Of a stretch of 64,000 bases of DNA, positions 43,215-51,840 are shown piece by piece; position 1 is the first letter of the stretch; the number at the start of each line of letters is the position of its first letter. The DNA lies in NCBI GenBank assembly GCA_030388725.1, contig CP128857.1:3038001-3102000 (forward strand). The letters are read 5' to 3'. Source of the DNA: Prodigiosinella aquatilis. Its GTDB lineage: Bacteria > Pseudomonadota > Gammaproteobacteria > Enterobacterales > Enterobacteriaceae. Made by a program: the position numbers and the translations under genes. Under the pieces are notes generated by a model. That model worked only from the letters and a program-made list of their open reading frames with translations. It searched no databases and had not been told where the DNA came from.

Positions 43215-43759
43215 TGGCCAGACGCAGCACGATAGATAAGCTGCCGGAAAACGTGCGGCGCTGGCTTGAGCGGGCGCTGAATGAATCCGGCTTCAGCGGC
43301 TATTCCGAACTGGAATCCCTGCTGCGTGAGCAGGGGTACGTCATCAGCAAATCGGCTATCCATCGCTATGGGCAGAAGATTGAGCGCCGCTACGGCGCTA
43401 TCCGTGCGGCCACCGAAGCGGCCCGTATGCTGACCGAAGGTGCGGCTGACGATCAGGATGCGCGTTCGGAAGCCGTCATCGCCCTGATCCAGACCGAGCT
43501 GTTCGAGAGCATCGTCCAGCTGCAGGAAGCGGAAGAAGGCGAAGTCGACCCCAAAGAGCGCGTGGCGCTGTTATCCAAAGTCGCCAAAAACGTGGCCACG
43601 CTGTCCCGCGCCTCCGTCAACCTGAAGAAATTTCAGAGCGAAGTCCGTGACCGCGCCCGGCTGGCGGCGGGTAACGCCGAGAAGATTGCCCGCAAGGGCG
43701 GCCTGTCTGCTGATGCTGTGCAGGCGCTGCGACGTGAAATTCTGGGGATTGCCACATGA
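43214..43759 (+). CDS. Terminase small subunit, DUF3486 (Mu gp27-like)
   Basis: 181 aa from 43214 (MARRSTIDKLPENVRRWLER), spaced 6 nt from GGAG; the ATG at 43211 is too close. The N-terminal HTH (YSELESLLREQGYVISKSAIHRYGQ) is followed by a helical oligomerisation region. DUF3486 proteins recognise phage ends for packaging. It overlaps the large-subunit gene by 4 nt. Confidence 0.88.
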   Translation: MARRSTIDKLPENVRRWLERALNESGFSGYSELESLLREQGYVISKSAIHRYGQKIERRYGAIRAATEAARMLTEGAADDQDARSEAVIALIQTELFESIVQLQEAEEGEVDPKERVALLSKVAKNVATLSRASVNLKKFQSEVRDRARLAAGNAEKIARKGGLSADAVQALRREILGIAT

Positions 43760-45279
43760 GTCAGCTTGCGCCGGTAATACCTGACACTTCCGGTAATGAC
43801 GCGCCACCTGTTCTGCTGCCTTATCAGCAGCGCTGGGTTGCTGATCCATCTCCGGTCAAGTTTATGGAGAAAAGCCGCCGTACCGGTATCACGTGGGCAG
43901 AAGCGTCCGATAACGTGCTGATTGCGGCATCGTCCATCGCAGCGGGCGGGATGAATGTATATTACATCGGTTACAACCAGGATATGACCATCGAATATAT
44001 CCAGGCGTGTGCAATGTGGGCGCGGGTGTTCAACTATGCCGCCAGTGAAATTGAAGAAGGGTTCTGGGAAGAGGACGAAGACGATAAGCACATCAAGACC
44101 TACACCATCACGTTTCCTGACTCCAGTTTTCGTATCGTCGCGCTCTCCAGTCGCCCGTCTAATCTTCGTGGCCGCCAGGGCGTTATTGTCATTGATGAAG
44201 CCGCGTTCCATGAAAATCTGAAAGAGCTGCTTAAAGCTGCGATGGCGATGCTTATCTGGGGCGGCAAGGTGCGCGTTATCTCCACCCACGATGGTGATAA
44301 AAATGAATTTAACATTGAGATCACCGATATCCGTGCCGGGCGTCAGGGGGGCAGCGTACAGCGAATTGCCTTCAAAGAAGCCGTTGCGCAGGGTTTGTTT
44401 CACCGTGTCTGCCTGCGAACCGGGAAGGAATGGACGCAGGACGCTGAACAGGCGTGGATGGCGTCGGTGTACAAGTTCTACGGCACCGGCGCATCCGAAG
44501 AGCTTGACTGTATCCCGGCCAACGGCGGCGGTGCCTGGCTGTCCCGCGCTCTGATTGAGTCCCGTATGTCACCCGATACGCCGGTGCTGCGGCTGACCTG
44601 CCCGGAGGGCTACGAGCTGAAGCCCGATGCAGAGCGCTTCAGTGAAACGCAGGACTGGCTGGATGAGAATCTGAAGCCGCTGCTGGAGGCGCTCCCCGCT
44701 GATGCCCGCTCGTTTTTAGGGCGGGACTTTGGCCGCAGCGGTGACCTGTCGGTGGACTATCCACTGTTGCAGGAGAAGAACCTGGTACGCCGCGTACCGT
44801 TCGTGATGGAGCTGCGTAATGTGCCGTTCAAGCAGCAGGAACAAATCACCTGGTACCTGATGGACGGTCTACCAAACCTGATGGGTGCGGCACTTGATGC
44901 CCGAGGTAATGGCTCCTATCTGGCGGAGTATGCAATGCAGCGCTACGGCTCCAGCCGGGTGAAGCAGGTCATGCCTACCGAGAGCTGGTACCGGGAACAT
45001 ATGCCGCCGGTCAAGGCGGCGCTGGAGGATGGCAACCTGATTGATTTGCCGAAAGATGAAGACACGCTGGATGACCTGCGGGCCGTTCAGGTGGTTAACG
45101 GCGTTCCCCGCGTACCGGAACAGCGGTCAAAAGCGAAGTCGGACAGTGGCAAACGCCACGGGGACTCGGCTATCTCGCTGGCGCTGGCGTATTTTGCCAG
45201 CCGTGAAATTAACAAAGGGCCGGTGAAGGCAAGCTCACGCCGTCGTCGCCAGTCGGCCCGCATGCTGGAGGGTTACTGA
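43756..45279 (+). CDS. Terminase large subunit (Mu gp28-like)
   Basis: 507 aa. The ATPase loop is the variant Walker A KSRRTGIT (39-46), and Walker B is VIVIDE (143-148). The C-terminal RNase H-like nuclease includes FLGRDFGRSGDLSVDYPL, with the first metal-binding Asp, and later GDSAISLALAYF. The motor packages the Mu-type genome headful with attached host DNA. Tight overlaps with both neighbours. Confidence 0.92.
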   Translation: MSQLAPVIPDTSGNDAPPVLLPYQQRWVADPSPVKFMEKSRRTGITWAEASDNVLIAASSIAAGGMNVYYIGYNQDMTIEYIQACAMWARVFNYAASEIEEGFWEEDEDDKHIKTYTITFPDSSFRIVALSSRPSNLRGRQGVIVIDEAAFHENLKELLKAAMAMLIWGGKVRVISTHDGDKNEFNIEITDIRAGRQGGSVQRIAFKEAVAQGLFHRVCLRTGKEWTQDAEQAWMASVYKFYGTGASEELDCIPANGGGAWLSRALIESRMSPDTPVLRLTCPEGYELKPDAERFSETQDWLDENLKPLLEALPADARSFLGRDFGRSGDLSVDYPLLQEKNLVRRVPFVMELRNVPFKQQEQITWYLMDGLPNLMGAALDARGNGSYLAEYAMQRYGSSRVKQVMPTESWYREHMPPVKAALEDGNLIDLPKDEDTLDDLRAVQVVNGVPRVPEQRSKAKSDSGKRHGDSAISLALAYFASREINKGPVKASSRRRRQSARMLEGY

Positions 45280-46778
45280 TGCCGCGTGGACTCTGGGTTT
45301 CACCCAATGAATTTGTCAGCTTTGCCGAGCCAAATAAGACGCTTACGGAACAGATTGCATCACGCAGCCGCTCCATCGACTTCTTCGGTCTCGGGATGTA
45401 CCTGCCCAATCCCGATCCTATTCTCAAATCACAGGGCCGGGATATTCGCATCTATCGCGAGCTGCGTACCGACCCGCTGGTTGGTGGCTGCATTCGCAGG
45501 CGTAAAGCGGCGGTGAAGTCGCTGGAGCGTGGGCTTGAGCGTGGCCACGCCCCGGAACGGGTGTTCAGTTTTATTAACGACATGCTCGACGATCTCGATA
45601 TCTCCCGCATCATCGGCGAGATGACCGACGCCGTGCTCTACGGATACCAGCCCTGCGAAATCATGTGGGGCCGTTCGGTTAAATCCTGGGCCATCACCGA
45701 TATCGTGGGCAAACCGCCCGAATGGTTCCAGTTCGACAACGACAATATGCTGCGCTTCCGGGCTAAAGACGCCGGGCTGGAGGGCGAACCCGTACCGCTG
45801 AACAAGTTCGTGGTGCCGCGTCAGGATGCGACCTACGACAACCCGTATGGCTTCCCGGATTTGTCCATGTGCTTCTGGCCCGTGACCTTCAAAAAAGGCG
45901 GGATGAAGTTCTGGGTGCGCTTTGCTGAGAAATTTGGCTCTCCGTGGGTTATCGGTAAGCATCCACGCGGTACGGCGCAGGGCGAGATTGACCTGCTGCT
46001 GGACTCGATGGAGGCGATGGTCGAGGACGCCGTGGCGGCTATTCCTGATGATTCCTCTATCGAAATCAAAGAGGCCGCAGGCAAAGCCGACAGCAGCGAT
46101 ATTTACCAGAATCTGATTACGCTCGCCCGCAGTGAAATCTCTATTGCCCTGCTGGGGCAGAACCAGACCACCGAGGCGAACAGCAACCGCGCCTCGGCGC
46201 AGGCCGGGCTGGAGGTCACCAGTGATATCCGCGATGCCGACGCCGAGATTGTGGTGAGCGCGGTAAATCAGGTTATCCGTCAGGCCGTCTCGCTGAACTT
46301 TGGCGATGTGGCCAGCCCCGTCTGGAAGATGTGGGAACAGGGAACGGTCGACGATACGCAGGCCACCCGCGATGAGAAACTCAGCCGCGCCGGTGTGGTC
46401 TTCACGCCGCAATACTTCAAACGCGAGTACCAGCTGCTGGATGGTGATATTGACGAGACTCCGCCTTCAGAACGCCAGAAGAACAACATACTGCCGCTGT
46501 CGTTCGCCGAGGCGATTGATGCCGATATTCAGGCTCAGCAGGAGCTGGATGATGCGCTGGATATTCTGATGAACGGTGGCTCGTTAAACGGCGTGCTTGA
46601 GCCTGTGCTGGCACCGCTGTTTAAGCAGGTTGAAGTCGGTGTTAACCCCTCGGCGCTGCTGGGTTCGCTGGCCGAACTGTACCCGCAGATGAACGCGGAT
46701 GACCTGCAGGAGCGGCTGGCCCGTATCCTGTTTGTCTCAACACTCTGGGGGCGTCTGCATGAGCGTGACCACGGCTGA
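45279..46778 (+). CDS. Portal protein, DUF935 (Mu gp29-like)
   Basis: 499 aa. The DUF935 signatures RDIRIYRELRTDPLVGGCIRRRKAAV and TLARSEISIALLGQNQTTEA are clear. It forms the dodecameric entry ring at one capsid vertex. It starts at the last base of the terminase stop and overlaps the next gene by 20 nt. Confidence 0.92.
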   Translation: MPRGLWVSPNEFVSFAEPNKTLTEQIASRSRSIDFFGLGMYLPNPDPILKSQGRDIRIYRELRTDPLVGGCIRRRKAAVKSLERGLERGHAPERVFSFINDMLDDLDISRIIGEMTDAVLYGYQPCEIMWGRSVKSWAITDIVGKPPEWFQFDNDNMLRFRAKDAGLEGEPVPLNKFVVPRQDATYDNPYGFPDLSMCFWPVTFKKGGMKFWVRFAEKFGSPWVIGKHPRGTAQGEIDLLLDSMEAMVEDAVAAIPDDSSIEIKEAAGKADSSDIYQNLITLARSEISIALLGQNQTTEANSNRASAQAGLEVTSDIRDADAEIVVSAVNQVIRQAVSLNFGDVASPVWKMWEQGTVDDTQATRDEKLSRAGVVFTPQYFKREYQLLDGDIDETPPSERQKNNILPLSFAEAIDADIQAQQELDDALDILMNGGSLNGVLEPVLAPLFKQVEVGVNPSALLGSLAELYPQMNADDLQERLARILFVSTLWGRLHERDHG

Positions 46779-47580
46779 GCTGGCGTACTGCATGACGCTT
46801 CCCCCGAAGCGGGCTATCAGTTACCTGAAATCCAAAGGGTATAAAATCACCTGGGACTGGGAGGAGATGTGGCAGGATGCGCATGCCCGAGCTTTTACCG
46901 TCGCCAAAGTGACCCGCCTCGATATTCTGGAGGATATCCGAAGCGCCTTGCAGAAAGCGCTGGACGAGGGGAAGACCGCCCGCTGGTTCAGAAAGGAGCT
47001 GGAGCCGGAGCTGCAGCGTAAGGGATGGTGGGGGCCGCGTGACACCACCGACCCGGTAACGGGTGAGCCGGTGACTATCCAGCAGGGTAGCCCGTGGCGT
47101 CTCGACACCATCTTTCGCACCAATATGTCCGTGATCTACAGCGCCGGGCGCTGGGCCGAACAGATGGAGAACGTCGACGACAGGCCGTACTGGATGTATA
47201 CCGGCATCAACGACAGCCATACCCGCAAGGCGCATCTGCTGCTTCACAATCTGGTGCTGCGTTATGATGACCCGTTCTGGCAGGCGTTCTACCCGCCGAA
47301 CGGCTGGCGCTGTCGCTGTGGGGTGATTGCCCTGAGCGCGGCAGATGTGCGCGCCCGTGGTTTGAAGGTGGTGAATTCAGGTTCTGCTATGGGCTGGGAG
47401 CTGAAGCTGGTGTCGGAGAAAACCGGCGAGATGCAGAACGTCGCCACCTTCAACACCGGTACCACGAAGGTGGCCACCGACGTCGGCTGGTCTTATGCGC
47501 CGGGTGCGGCTTACCGTCCTGACCTTGCCCGTTATCAGGGCACGCTACAACCGCTGGCACAGCGGGAACTGAGAGGATAA
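46759..47580 (+). CDS. Head morphogenesis protein, gpF-like (SPP1 gp7 family)
   Basis: 273 aa from 46759 (MSVTTAELAYCMTLPPKRAI); the earlier frame start at 46699 lies in the portal gene. The region RTNMSVIYSAGRWAEQMEN and NGWRCRCGVIAL is the phage Mu F-like signature with a conserved Cys pair. It is a minor capsid protein, probably ejected or attached to the portal. Confidence 0.88.
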   Translation: MSVTTAELAYCMTLPPKRAISYLKSKGYKITWDWEEMWQDAHARAFTVAKVTRLDILEDIRSALQKALDEGKTARWFRKELEPELQRKGWWGPRDTTDPVTGEPVTIQQGSPWRLDTIFRTNMSVIYSAGRWAEQMENVDDRPYWMYTGINDSHTRKAHLLLHNLVLRYDDPFWQAFYPPNGWRCRCGVIALSAADVRARGLKVVNSGSAMGWELKLVSEKTGEMQNVATFNTGTTKVATDVGWSYAPGAAYRPDLARYQGTLQPLAQRELRG

Positions 47581-47582
47581 CG

Positions 47583-48041
47583 ATGGCTTCCGATAATCTG
47601 GTCAATATCACCATTAACGATGAGTCCCTGCGCCGGAGTCTGCGGGCGCTGGATTTAGCTGCCACAGACCTGGAGCCTGCGATGCGCAAAATCGCCGGAA
47701 CCCTGCTGGCGGAAACGCAGTTTAACTTTCTGGATGAGGGCCGTCCGGGCTGGACGCCGTCGCTCGCCGCGCAGGATCGTGATGGTCAGACGCTGCAACT
47801 CACCGGGCGGCTGATGGGGTCAGTGACCACCGACCATGACGACAGGCAGGCAGCGGTTGGCACCAACGTCGTTTATGGCCCGATTCACCAGTTCGGTGGT
47901 AAAACGGGGCGCAATGAGTCCGTTGAGCTTCCGGCCCGCCCGTTCCTGCCGATGACCGGGGACGGTGAGCTGCAGTCAGATGTGGTCGTTCCCATTCTTG
48001 ATACGATTGTGCGTCATCTTGAATCTGCGGCCCGTCGTTGA
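47583..48041 (+). CDS. Virion morphogenesis protein, gpG-like
   Basis: 152 aa of the Mu gpG / tail completion (phage_tail_S) family: LETQF-like core AETQFNFLDEGRPGWTPS, LTGRLMGSV and VVYGPIHQFGGK are the family landmarks, with PARPFLPM near the end. It starts 2 nt after gpF. A strong hairpin follows. Confidence 0.87.
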   Translation: MASDNLVNITINDESLRRSLRALDLAATDLEPAMRKIAGTLLAETQFNFLDEGRPGWTPSLAAQDRDGQTLQLTGRLMGSVTTDHDDRQAAVGTNVVYGPIHQFGGKTGRNESVELPARPFLPMTGDGELQSDVVVPILDTIVRHLESAARR

Positions 48042-48049
48042 TTTTAACC

Positions 48050-48088
48050 CTCCGGGGCGGGCGATTTACCGCGTTACCCGCCCCGGAG
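48050..48088 (+). terminator. Hairpin after gpG
   Basis: CTCCGGGGCGGG (48050-48061) pairs with CCCGCCCCGGAG (48077-48088), a perfect 12-bp GC-rich stem with 15-nt loop, 8 nt after the gpG stop. A short CTTTATAAA follows rather than a clean T-run. It may be a partial terminator or mRNA stabiliser dividing the packaging and capsid transcripts; the 157 bp to the protease gene could hold another promoter. Confidence 0.6.
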
Positions 48089-48245
48089 CCTTTATAAAGG
48101 TTTACAGCCCCCTCGTTTACGGCTTTAATCGCTCCTGCTTCCCTCTCTCTGTCGTATCCCCCCTTATTTTTTCTAAAGCAGATTAAAAGCGCTCTTCGCG
48201 GCTTTTCCACAAACTGTCTCCGACAACATCACGCGGGACAGCAAA

Positions 48246-49343
48246 ATGTCAGCCATTCATATTTTTAAAGCCGGTACTCATACCGACATGCACGGCACGA
48301 AACTGCCGTTCACGCAAAGCGATCTTGCCGCCTGCGTAAAAGCCTATGACCCGTCCGTCCATGAAGCGCCGCTCGTTATTGGTCACCCTAAAACGGAAGA
48401 CCCGGCGTGGGGCTGGGTGAAATCCCTGTCACTCAGCGGCGCTGACCTGCTGGCCGAGCCTGAACAGCTCGACCCGCAGTTTGCCGAGCTGGTAGGCAAC
48501 GGGCGTTTCAAGAAAGTTTCCGCCTCGTTCTATCTCCCTGACTCACCCAATAACCCGAAACCCGGCACGCTTTACCTTCGCCACGTCGGTTTTCTGGGGG
48601 CGCAGCCTCCCTCTATTAAGGGGCTGAAGCAGGTGTCATTTGGCGAGTCAGAAGAAGGCGTCGTCGAGTTTGCCGACTGGGGCGATATCACCAATGCCTC
48701 TCTCTGGGGACGGCTGCGTGACTTTCTGATCGGCCAGTTCGGGCTGGATGAAACCGATAAGGTACTTCCGTCATGGCAGGTTGATTCCCTGCGAGAAGAA
48801 GCGTACCGCGAGCCGGTGCAGGCCGGGCCGGACTTCAGCGAACCAAACCCTAACCCTCAACAAGAGAACGACACGATGACCAAAGAAGAAATTGAAGCCC
48901 TTCAGGCGGAAAACACCCGCCTGAAGGCTGAGGCCACCCAGCGAGCCGAGCTGGATGCGAAGAGTCAGCAGGAGAAGCTGCACGCTGACAACGTTTCCTA
49001 CGCTGAGAAACTGGTAAGCGGCGGTCAACTGGCCCCAGCAGCGAAGTCCGTTGTTGTCGCCATTCTGGATGCGGTCTCTGCTGGCGATAAGCCGGTGGAA
49101 TTTGCCGAAGGCGACACCCGCACACCGCTTGCCACGGCGTTCAAGACATTGCTGGATGGCTCGGCACCGGTGCTGAACTTTAGCGAGCATGCAACCAAAG
49201 ACCGTGTGGATACCGGTGTTTCAACGTCTTCAGCAGAGTTTGCTGAAGCCGACCCAGAGCGTCTGGCGCTGCATCAGAAAGCGCTGGATTTGTCGAAAAA
49301 AGAAGGCATCAGCTACGACGCTGCTGTCTCACGCTGCCTGTAA
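48246..49343 (+). CDS. Prohead protease with C-terminal scaffold (Mu gpI/gpZ-like)
   Basis: 365 aa. Residues 1-170 are the Mu I-type protease (HIFKAGTHTDMHGTKLPFTQ; VHEAPLVIGHPKTEDPAWG; VSASFYLP). Residues about 205-300 are a charged coiled coil typical of scaffolds. An in-frame ATG at 48876 (MTKEEIEALQAENTRLKAEA) could start a separate 155-aa scaffold, as gpZ is made inside gpI in Mu. The protease cuts scaffold and itself during head maturation. Confidence 0.88.
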   Translation: MSAIHIFKAGTHTDMHGTKLPFTQSDLAACVKAYDPSVHEAPLVIGHPKTEDPAWGWVKSLSLSGADLLAEPEQLDPQFAELVGNGRFKKVSASFYLPDSPNNPKPGTLYLRHVGFLGAQPPSIKGLKQVSFGESEEGVVEFADWGDITNASLWGRLRDFLIGQFGLDETDKVLPSWQVDSLREEAYREPVQAGPDFSEPNPNPQQENDTMTKEEIEALQAENTRLKAEATQRAELDAKSQQEKLHADNVSYAEKLVSGGQLAPAAKSVVVAILDAVSAGDKPVEFAEGDTRTPLATAFKTLLDGSAPVLNFSEHATKDRVDTGVSTSSAEFAEADPERLALHQKALDLSKKEGISYDAAVSRCL

Positions 49344-49356
49344 TTAAGGAGAGAGC

Positions 49357-50310
49357 ATGTCTGATTATTTAAAGGGTAAGCGCGTCGTTGATCCGGTGCT
49401 GACCAGCATCGCACGCGGCTATAAAAATGCCGCGTTCATCGGTGAGCACATCTTCCCGATTGTCCAGACCGACAAGGAAGGCGTGACCGTGCCGACCTTC
49501 GGCAAATCGGCTTTTGTGGAGTACGACACCGAGCGTGCCGTGGGCGCTGACAGCAACGTCCTGGTACGTGAGAAAACCGGCAAACTGGATCTGGTTCTTA
49601 ATGAGCACGATCTGGCCGCGCCGGTGGACTATCGCGAGCAGGCGGAGTCAATGTTCAACGAAGAAGCCAAAGCCATTCGTCGCGTCACCAGCGGCGTCAA
49701 CCTGAAGCGTGAACTGTACGCAGCCCGCCTGGCCCAGGATAAAAACGTCTACCCGGCATCGTCCGTTAAAGCACTGGCTGCCGCTGAACGCTGGGTGGAT
49801 GGCAAGGGTAATCCAATCACCGTCATCGAAGCCGGTATCGAGGCTGTACGTAACAAAACAGGCCTACGCCCGAACCTGATGACCATGGGTGCCAGCGTCA
49901 TGTCACTGCTGAAGTTCCATCCGGCGATCCAGGCCGCGATCGGAGCCAACGAGCGCAAACGCATCACCCTTGAAATTCTGAAAGACCTTTTCCAGCTGGA
50001 AGACGTGGTGATCGGTGAGCCGGTATCCATGGCCTCGATGAAAGACGCACAGAATAAGGACAAGACCCCGACCGATGTCTGGGCCGATAACCTGATGCTG
50101 CATTACGTCGGTAAACCCCAGCCGGGCACCGACAGTGCCGACGAAAACGAACCATCGTTCGGTTATACCCTGCGTCGTAAGGGCATGCCGGTGGCGGACA
50201 AATACGACGGCGTCGGCGGCAAGGTGAAGTACTGCCGTTATACCGATATCTACAAAGTCGCCGTGGTCGGCGGTGATGCCGGGTATCTCGTCACCAACAT
50301 TGTGAAATAA
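49357..50310 (+). CDS. Major capsid protein
   Basis: 317 aa. The N-terminal part (LTSIARGYKNAAFIGEHIFP and VPTFGKSAFVEYDTERA) and the C-terminal VWADNLMLHYVG followed by FGYTLRRKGMPV fit the BcepMu-type major head protein with the HK97-like fold. It follows the protease/scaffold gene by 13 bp with AAGGAGAG upstream, the expected order. Confidence 0.88.
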   Translation: MSDYLKGKRVVDPVLTSIARGYKNAAFIGEHIFPIVQTDKEGVTVPTFGKSAFVEYDTERAVGADSNVLVREKTGKLDLVLNEHDLAAPVDYREQAESMFNEEAKAIRRVTSGVNLKRELYAARLAQDKNVYPASSVKALAAAERWVDGKGNPITVIEAGIEAVRNKTGLRPNLMTMGASVMSLLKFHPAIQAAIGANERKRITLEILKDLFQLEDVVIGEPVSMASMKDAQNKDKTPTDVWADNLMLHYVGKPQPGTDSADENEPSFGYTLRRKGMPVADKYDGVGGKVKYCRYTDIYKVAVVGGDAGYLVTNIVK

Positions 50311-50320
50311 GGAGAGCGTC

Positions 50321-50677
50321 ATGGGTACCACTCAGCAGGTCATTCTGACCACCACCGTTACGGCCAGTGCGGCGCTAACCCAGCAGCGTTTTGTCGGTGC
50401 CGATAATGCCCCCTGTCAGGCCGGTGCTGTGGCACTCGGTGTGGCAGAAGTTGATGCCGCTGCCGGTGATTTAACCCCGGTCAACGTTCTGGGTATCGTC
50501 GCCGTCGAAGTCGGCGCGGCTGTCACAAAAGGCCAGAATGTCCAGTCCGATGCCAACGCCTGCGCAGTTCCCCAGACTGCCGCATCGGGCGACACCCCAG
50601 CGGGTATTTCTGCCGGGATTGCGCTGGATGAGGCGCTGGCAGAAGGCGACGTTATCCGCATCCTGCGCGGGGTGTGA
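50321..50677 (+). CDS. Capsid decoration protein, DUF2190-like
   Basis: 118 aa, Ala/Gly/Val-rich beta protein (VGADNAPCQAGAVALGVAEV, then GDLTPVNVLGIVAVEVGAAV and IALDEALAEGDVIRILRG) similar to small head-stabilising proteins after the capsid gene in many phages. GGAGAG precedes the start. Confidence 0.7.
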   Translation: MGTTQQVILTTTVTASAALTQQRFVGADNAPCQAGAVALGVAEVDAAAGDLTPVNVLGIVAVEVGAAVTKGQNVQSDANACAVPQTAASGDTPAGISAGIALDEALAEGDVIRILRGV

Positions 50678-50678
50678 C

Positions 50679-51125
50679 ATGTACTGCACCCTGGCGGATT
50701 TGCTTGAGCAGGTACCGGAAAGGACGCTCATTGAGCTGACTAACGAGTCGGTTGGCTTTGATGAGCAGCCTCCGGTCAATGCTACCGTGGTTGAGAGTTG
50801 CATCCGCTACGCCGGTGAACTGATAGATGCCCACCTGCGTGGGCGCTATACCCTGCCGCTGACGGAAGTGCCGACCGTTCTGCGGGACATTGCCATCACG
50901 TTGACCCGATACCGTCTGTACGTCCGCCGTCCTGAAGGTGACCTGCCTGACACCGTCAAGGACGATAACAAGGAAGCACGACGGCAACTGGAGGCCATTC
51001 GCGACGGGAAACTCACGCTGGGGCTGCAGTCGACCCAGAAAGATGTGCCTGAGTCCGGTGAAATCCGGGCACGGGCACGCCGTCCCACCTTTGGCGGGCG
51101 CGATGGCTTACTGGAGAAATACTGA
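50679..51125 (+). CDS. Head-tail connector, DUF1320 (Mu gp36-like)
   Basis: 148 aa from 50679 (MYCTLADLLEQVPERTLIEL), overlapping nothing; the upstream frame portion belongs to the previous gene. The helical core AGELIDAHLRGRYTLPLTEVP and ITLTRYRLYVRRP is the DUF1320 signature. It probably forms an adaptor ring under the portal. Confidence 0.85.
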   Translation: MYCTLADLLEQVPERTLIELTNESVGFDEQPPVNATVVESCIRYAGELIDAHLRGRYTLPLTEVPTVLRDIAITLTRYRLYVRRPEGDLPDTVKDDNKEARRQLEAIRDGKLTLGLQSTQKDVPESGEIRARARRPTFGGRDGLLEKY

Positions 51126-51589
51126 TGAACGTTCTGCCCGTTATTGATGCGGTTGTCGCCCGCATTAGGGAAAAACTCCCGACGCTGGCGGTGGAATACT
51201 TCCCGGAAAAACCAGCGGAATACCGCCTCAACCATCCGAAGGGAGCGCTGTTGGTGAGTTATGCCGGGTCGCGCTTCGACAAGCCCAATGATATCGGTGC
51301 GGTGATCCAGCCTCAGACCATCCAGCTGTGCGTCACGGTGGTCTTCCGCCAGCTCAACGGTAAACAGGGCGCGGTGGATGTGCTCGACGTGGTGCGCCGC
51401 ATTCTCGGCGGCTACACCCCGCCGAACTGCCGCCGTCGTATCTGGCTGACCCGCGAGGTGTTTATCGGTGAGGTCAAGGGGCTGTGGCAGTACGCCCTCG
51501 ACTTTGCCACTGAAAGCGTCTTTATCGAAGACAGCGACTTACCGTCCGGCCCGCTGTTAACCGAAGTGAATTATGAGGAAAGCGAGTGA
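51125..51589 (+). CDS. Mu gp37-like tail-terminator/connector protein (DUF1834)
   Basis: 154 aa. It begins one base inside the previous stop. EYFPEKPAEYRLNHPKGALL, then VTVVFRQLNGKQGAVDVLD and VFIGEVKGLWQYALDF are typical of DUF1834. It likely caps the tail tube or joins head to tail. Confidence 0.8.
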   Translation: MNVLPVIDAVVARIREKLPTLAVEYFPEKPAEYRLNHPKGALLVSYAGSRFDKPNDIGAVIQPQTIQLCVTVVFRQLNGKQGAVDVLDVVRRILGGYTPPNCRRRIWLTREVFIGEVKGLWQYALDFATESVFIEDSDLPSGPLLTEVNYEESE

Positions 51590-51840
51590 TGAAAGAATAC
51601 CGCTATTCCGGCCCGGCCAGCGGCGTCACGCTGTCGGACGGAACCGAAATCCTGCTCTGGTCAGGGAAGAACGTCACCCTGCCGGAGGAGCATGACTATG
51701 TGAAGGTACTGGTGGCGCTGAAGCATTTGACGCCAGTGCCTGAAGAAACCAAACCCGCCAGCACACCCGCGCCTCAGTTACCAAAGCGCAAGAACGGCGG
51801 CGACAACGATGTGAAAACGGAGGACTCCCATGGCAGCTAA
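51589..51840 (+). CDS. DUF2635 small tail protein (Mu gp38-like)
   Basis: 83 aa; the ATG at 51589 is chosen over the GTG one codon earlier. The core YSGPASGVTLSDGTEILLWS and VTLPEEHDYVKVLVALKHL is the short DUF2635 beta fold; the C-terminus is Pro/Lys-rich. It overlaps the sheath gene by 11 nt. Confidence 0.78.
   Translation: MKEYRYSGPASGVTLSDGTEILLWSGKNVTLPEEHDYVKVLVALKHLTPVPEETKPASTPAPQLPKRKNGGDNDVKTEDSHGS

Noticed and set aside
43633..44403. 256-codon minus frame across the terminase genes
   Set aside because: It is a shadow of the terminase small and large subunit genes, which carry clear motifs.
45429..46412. 327-codon minus frame opposite the portal gene
   Set aside because: Antisense artefact of high-GC coding sequence; no domain and no operon context.
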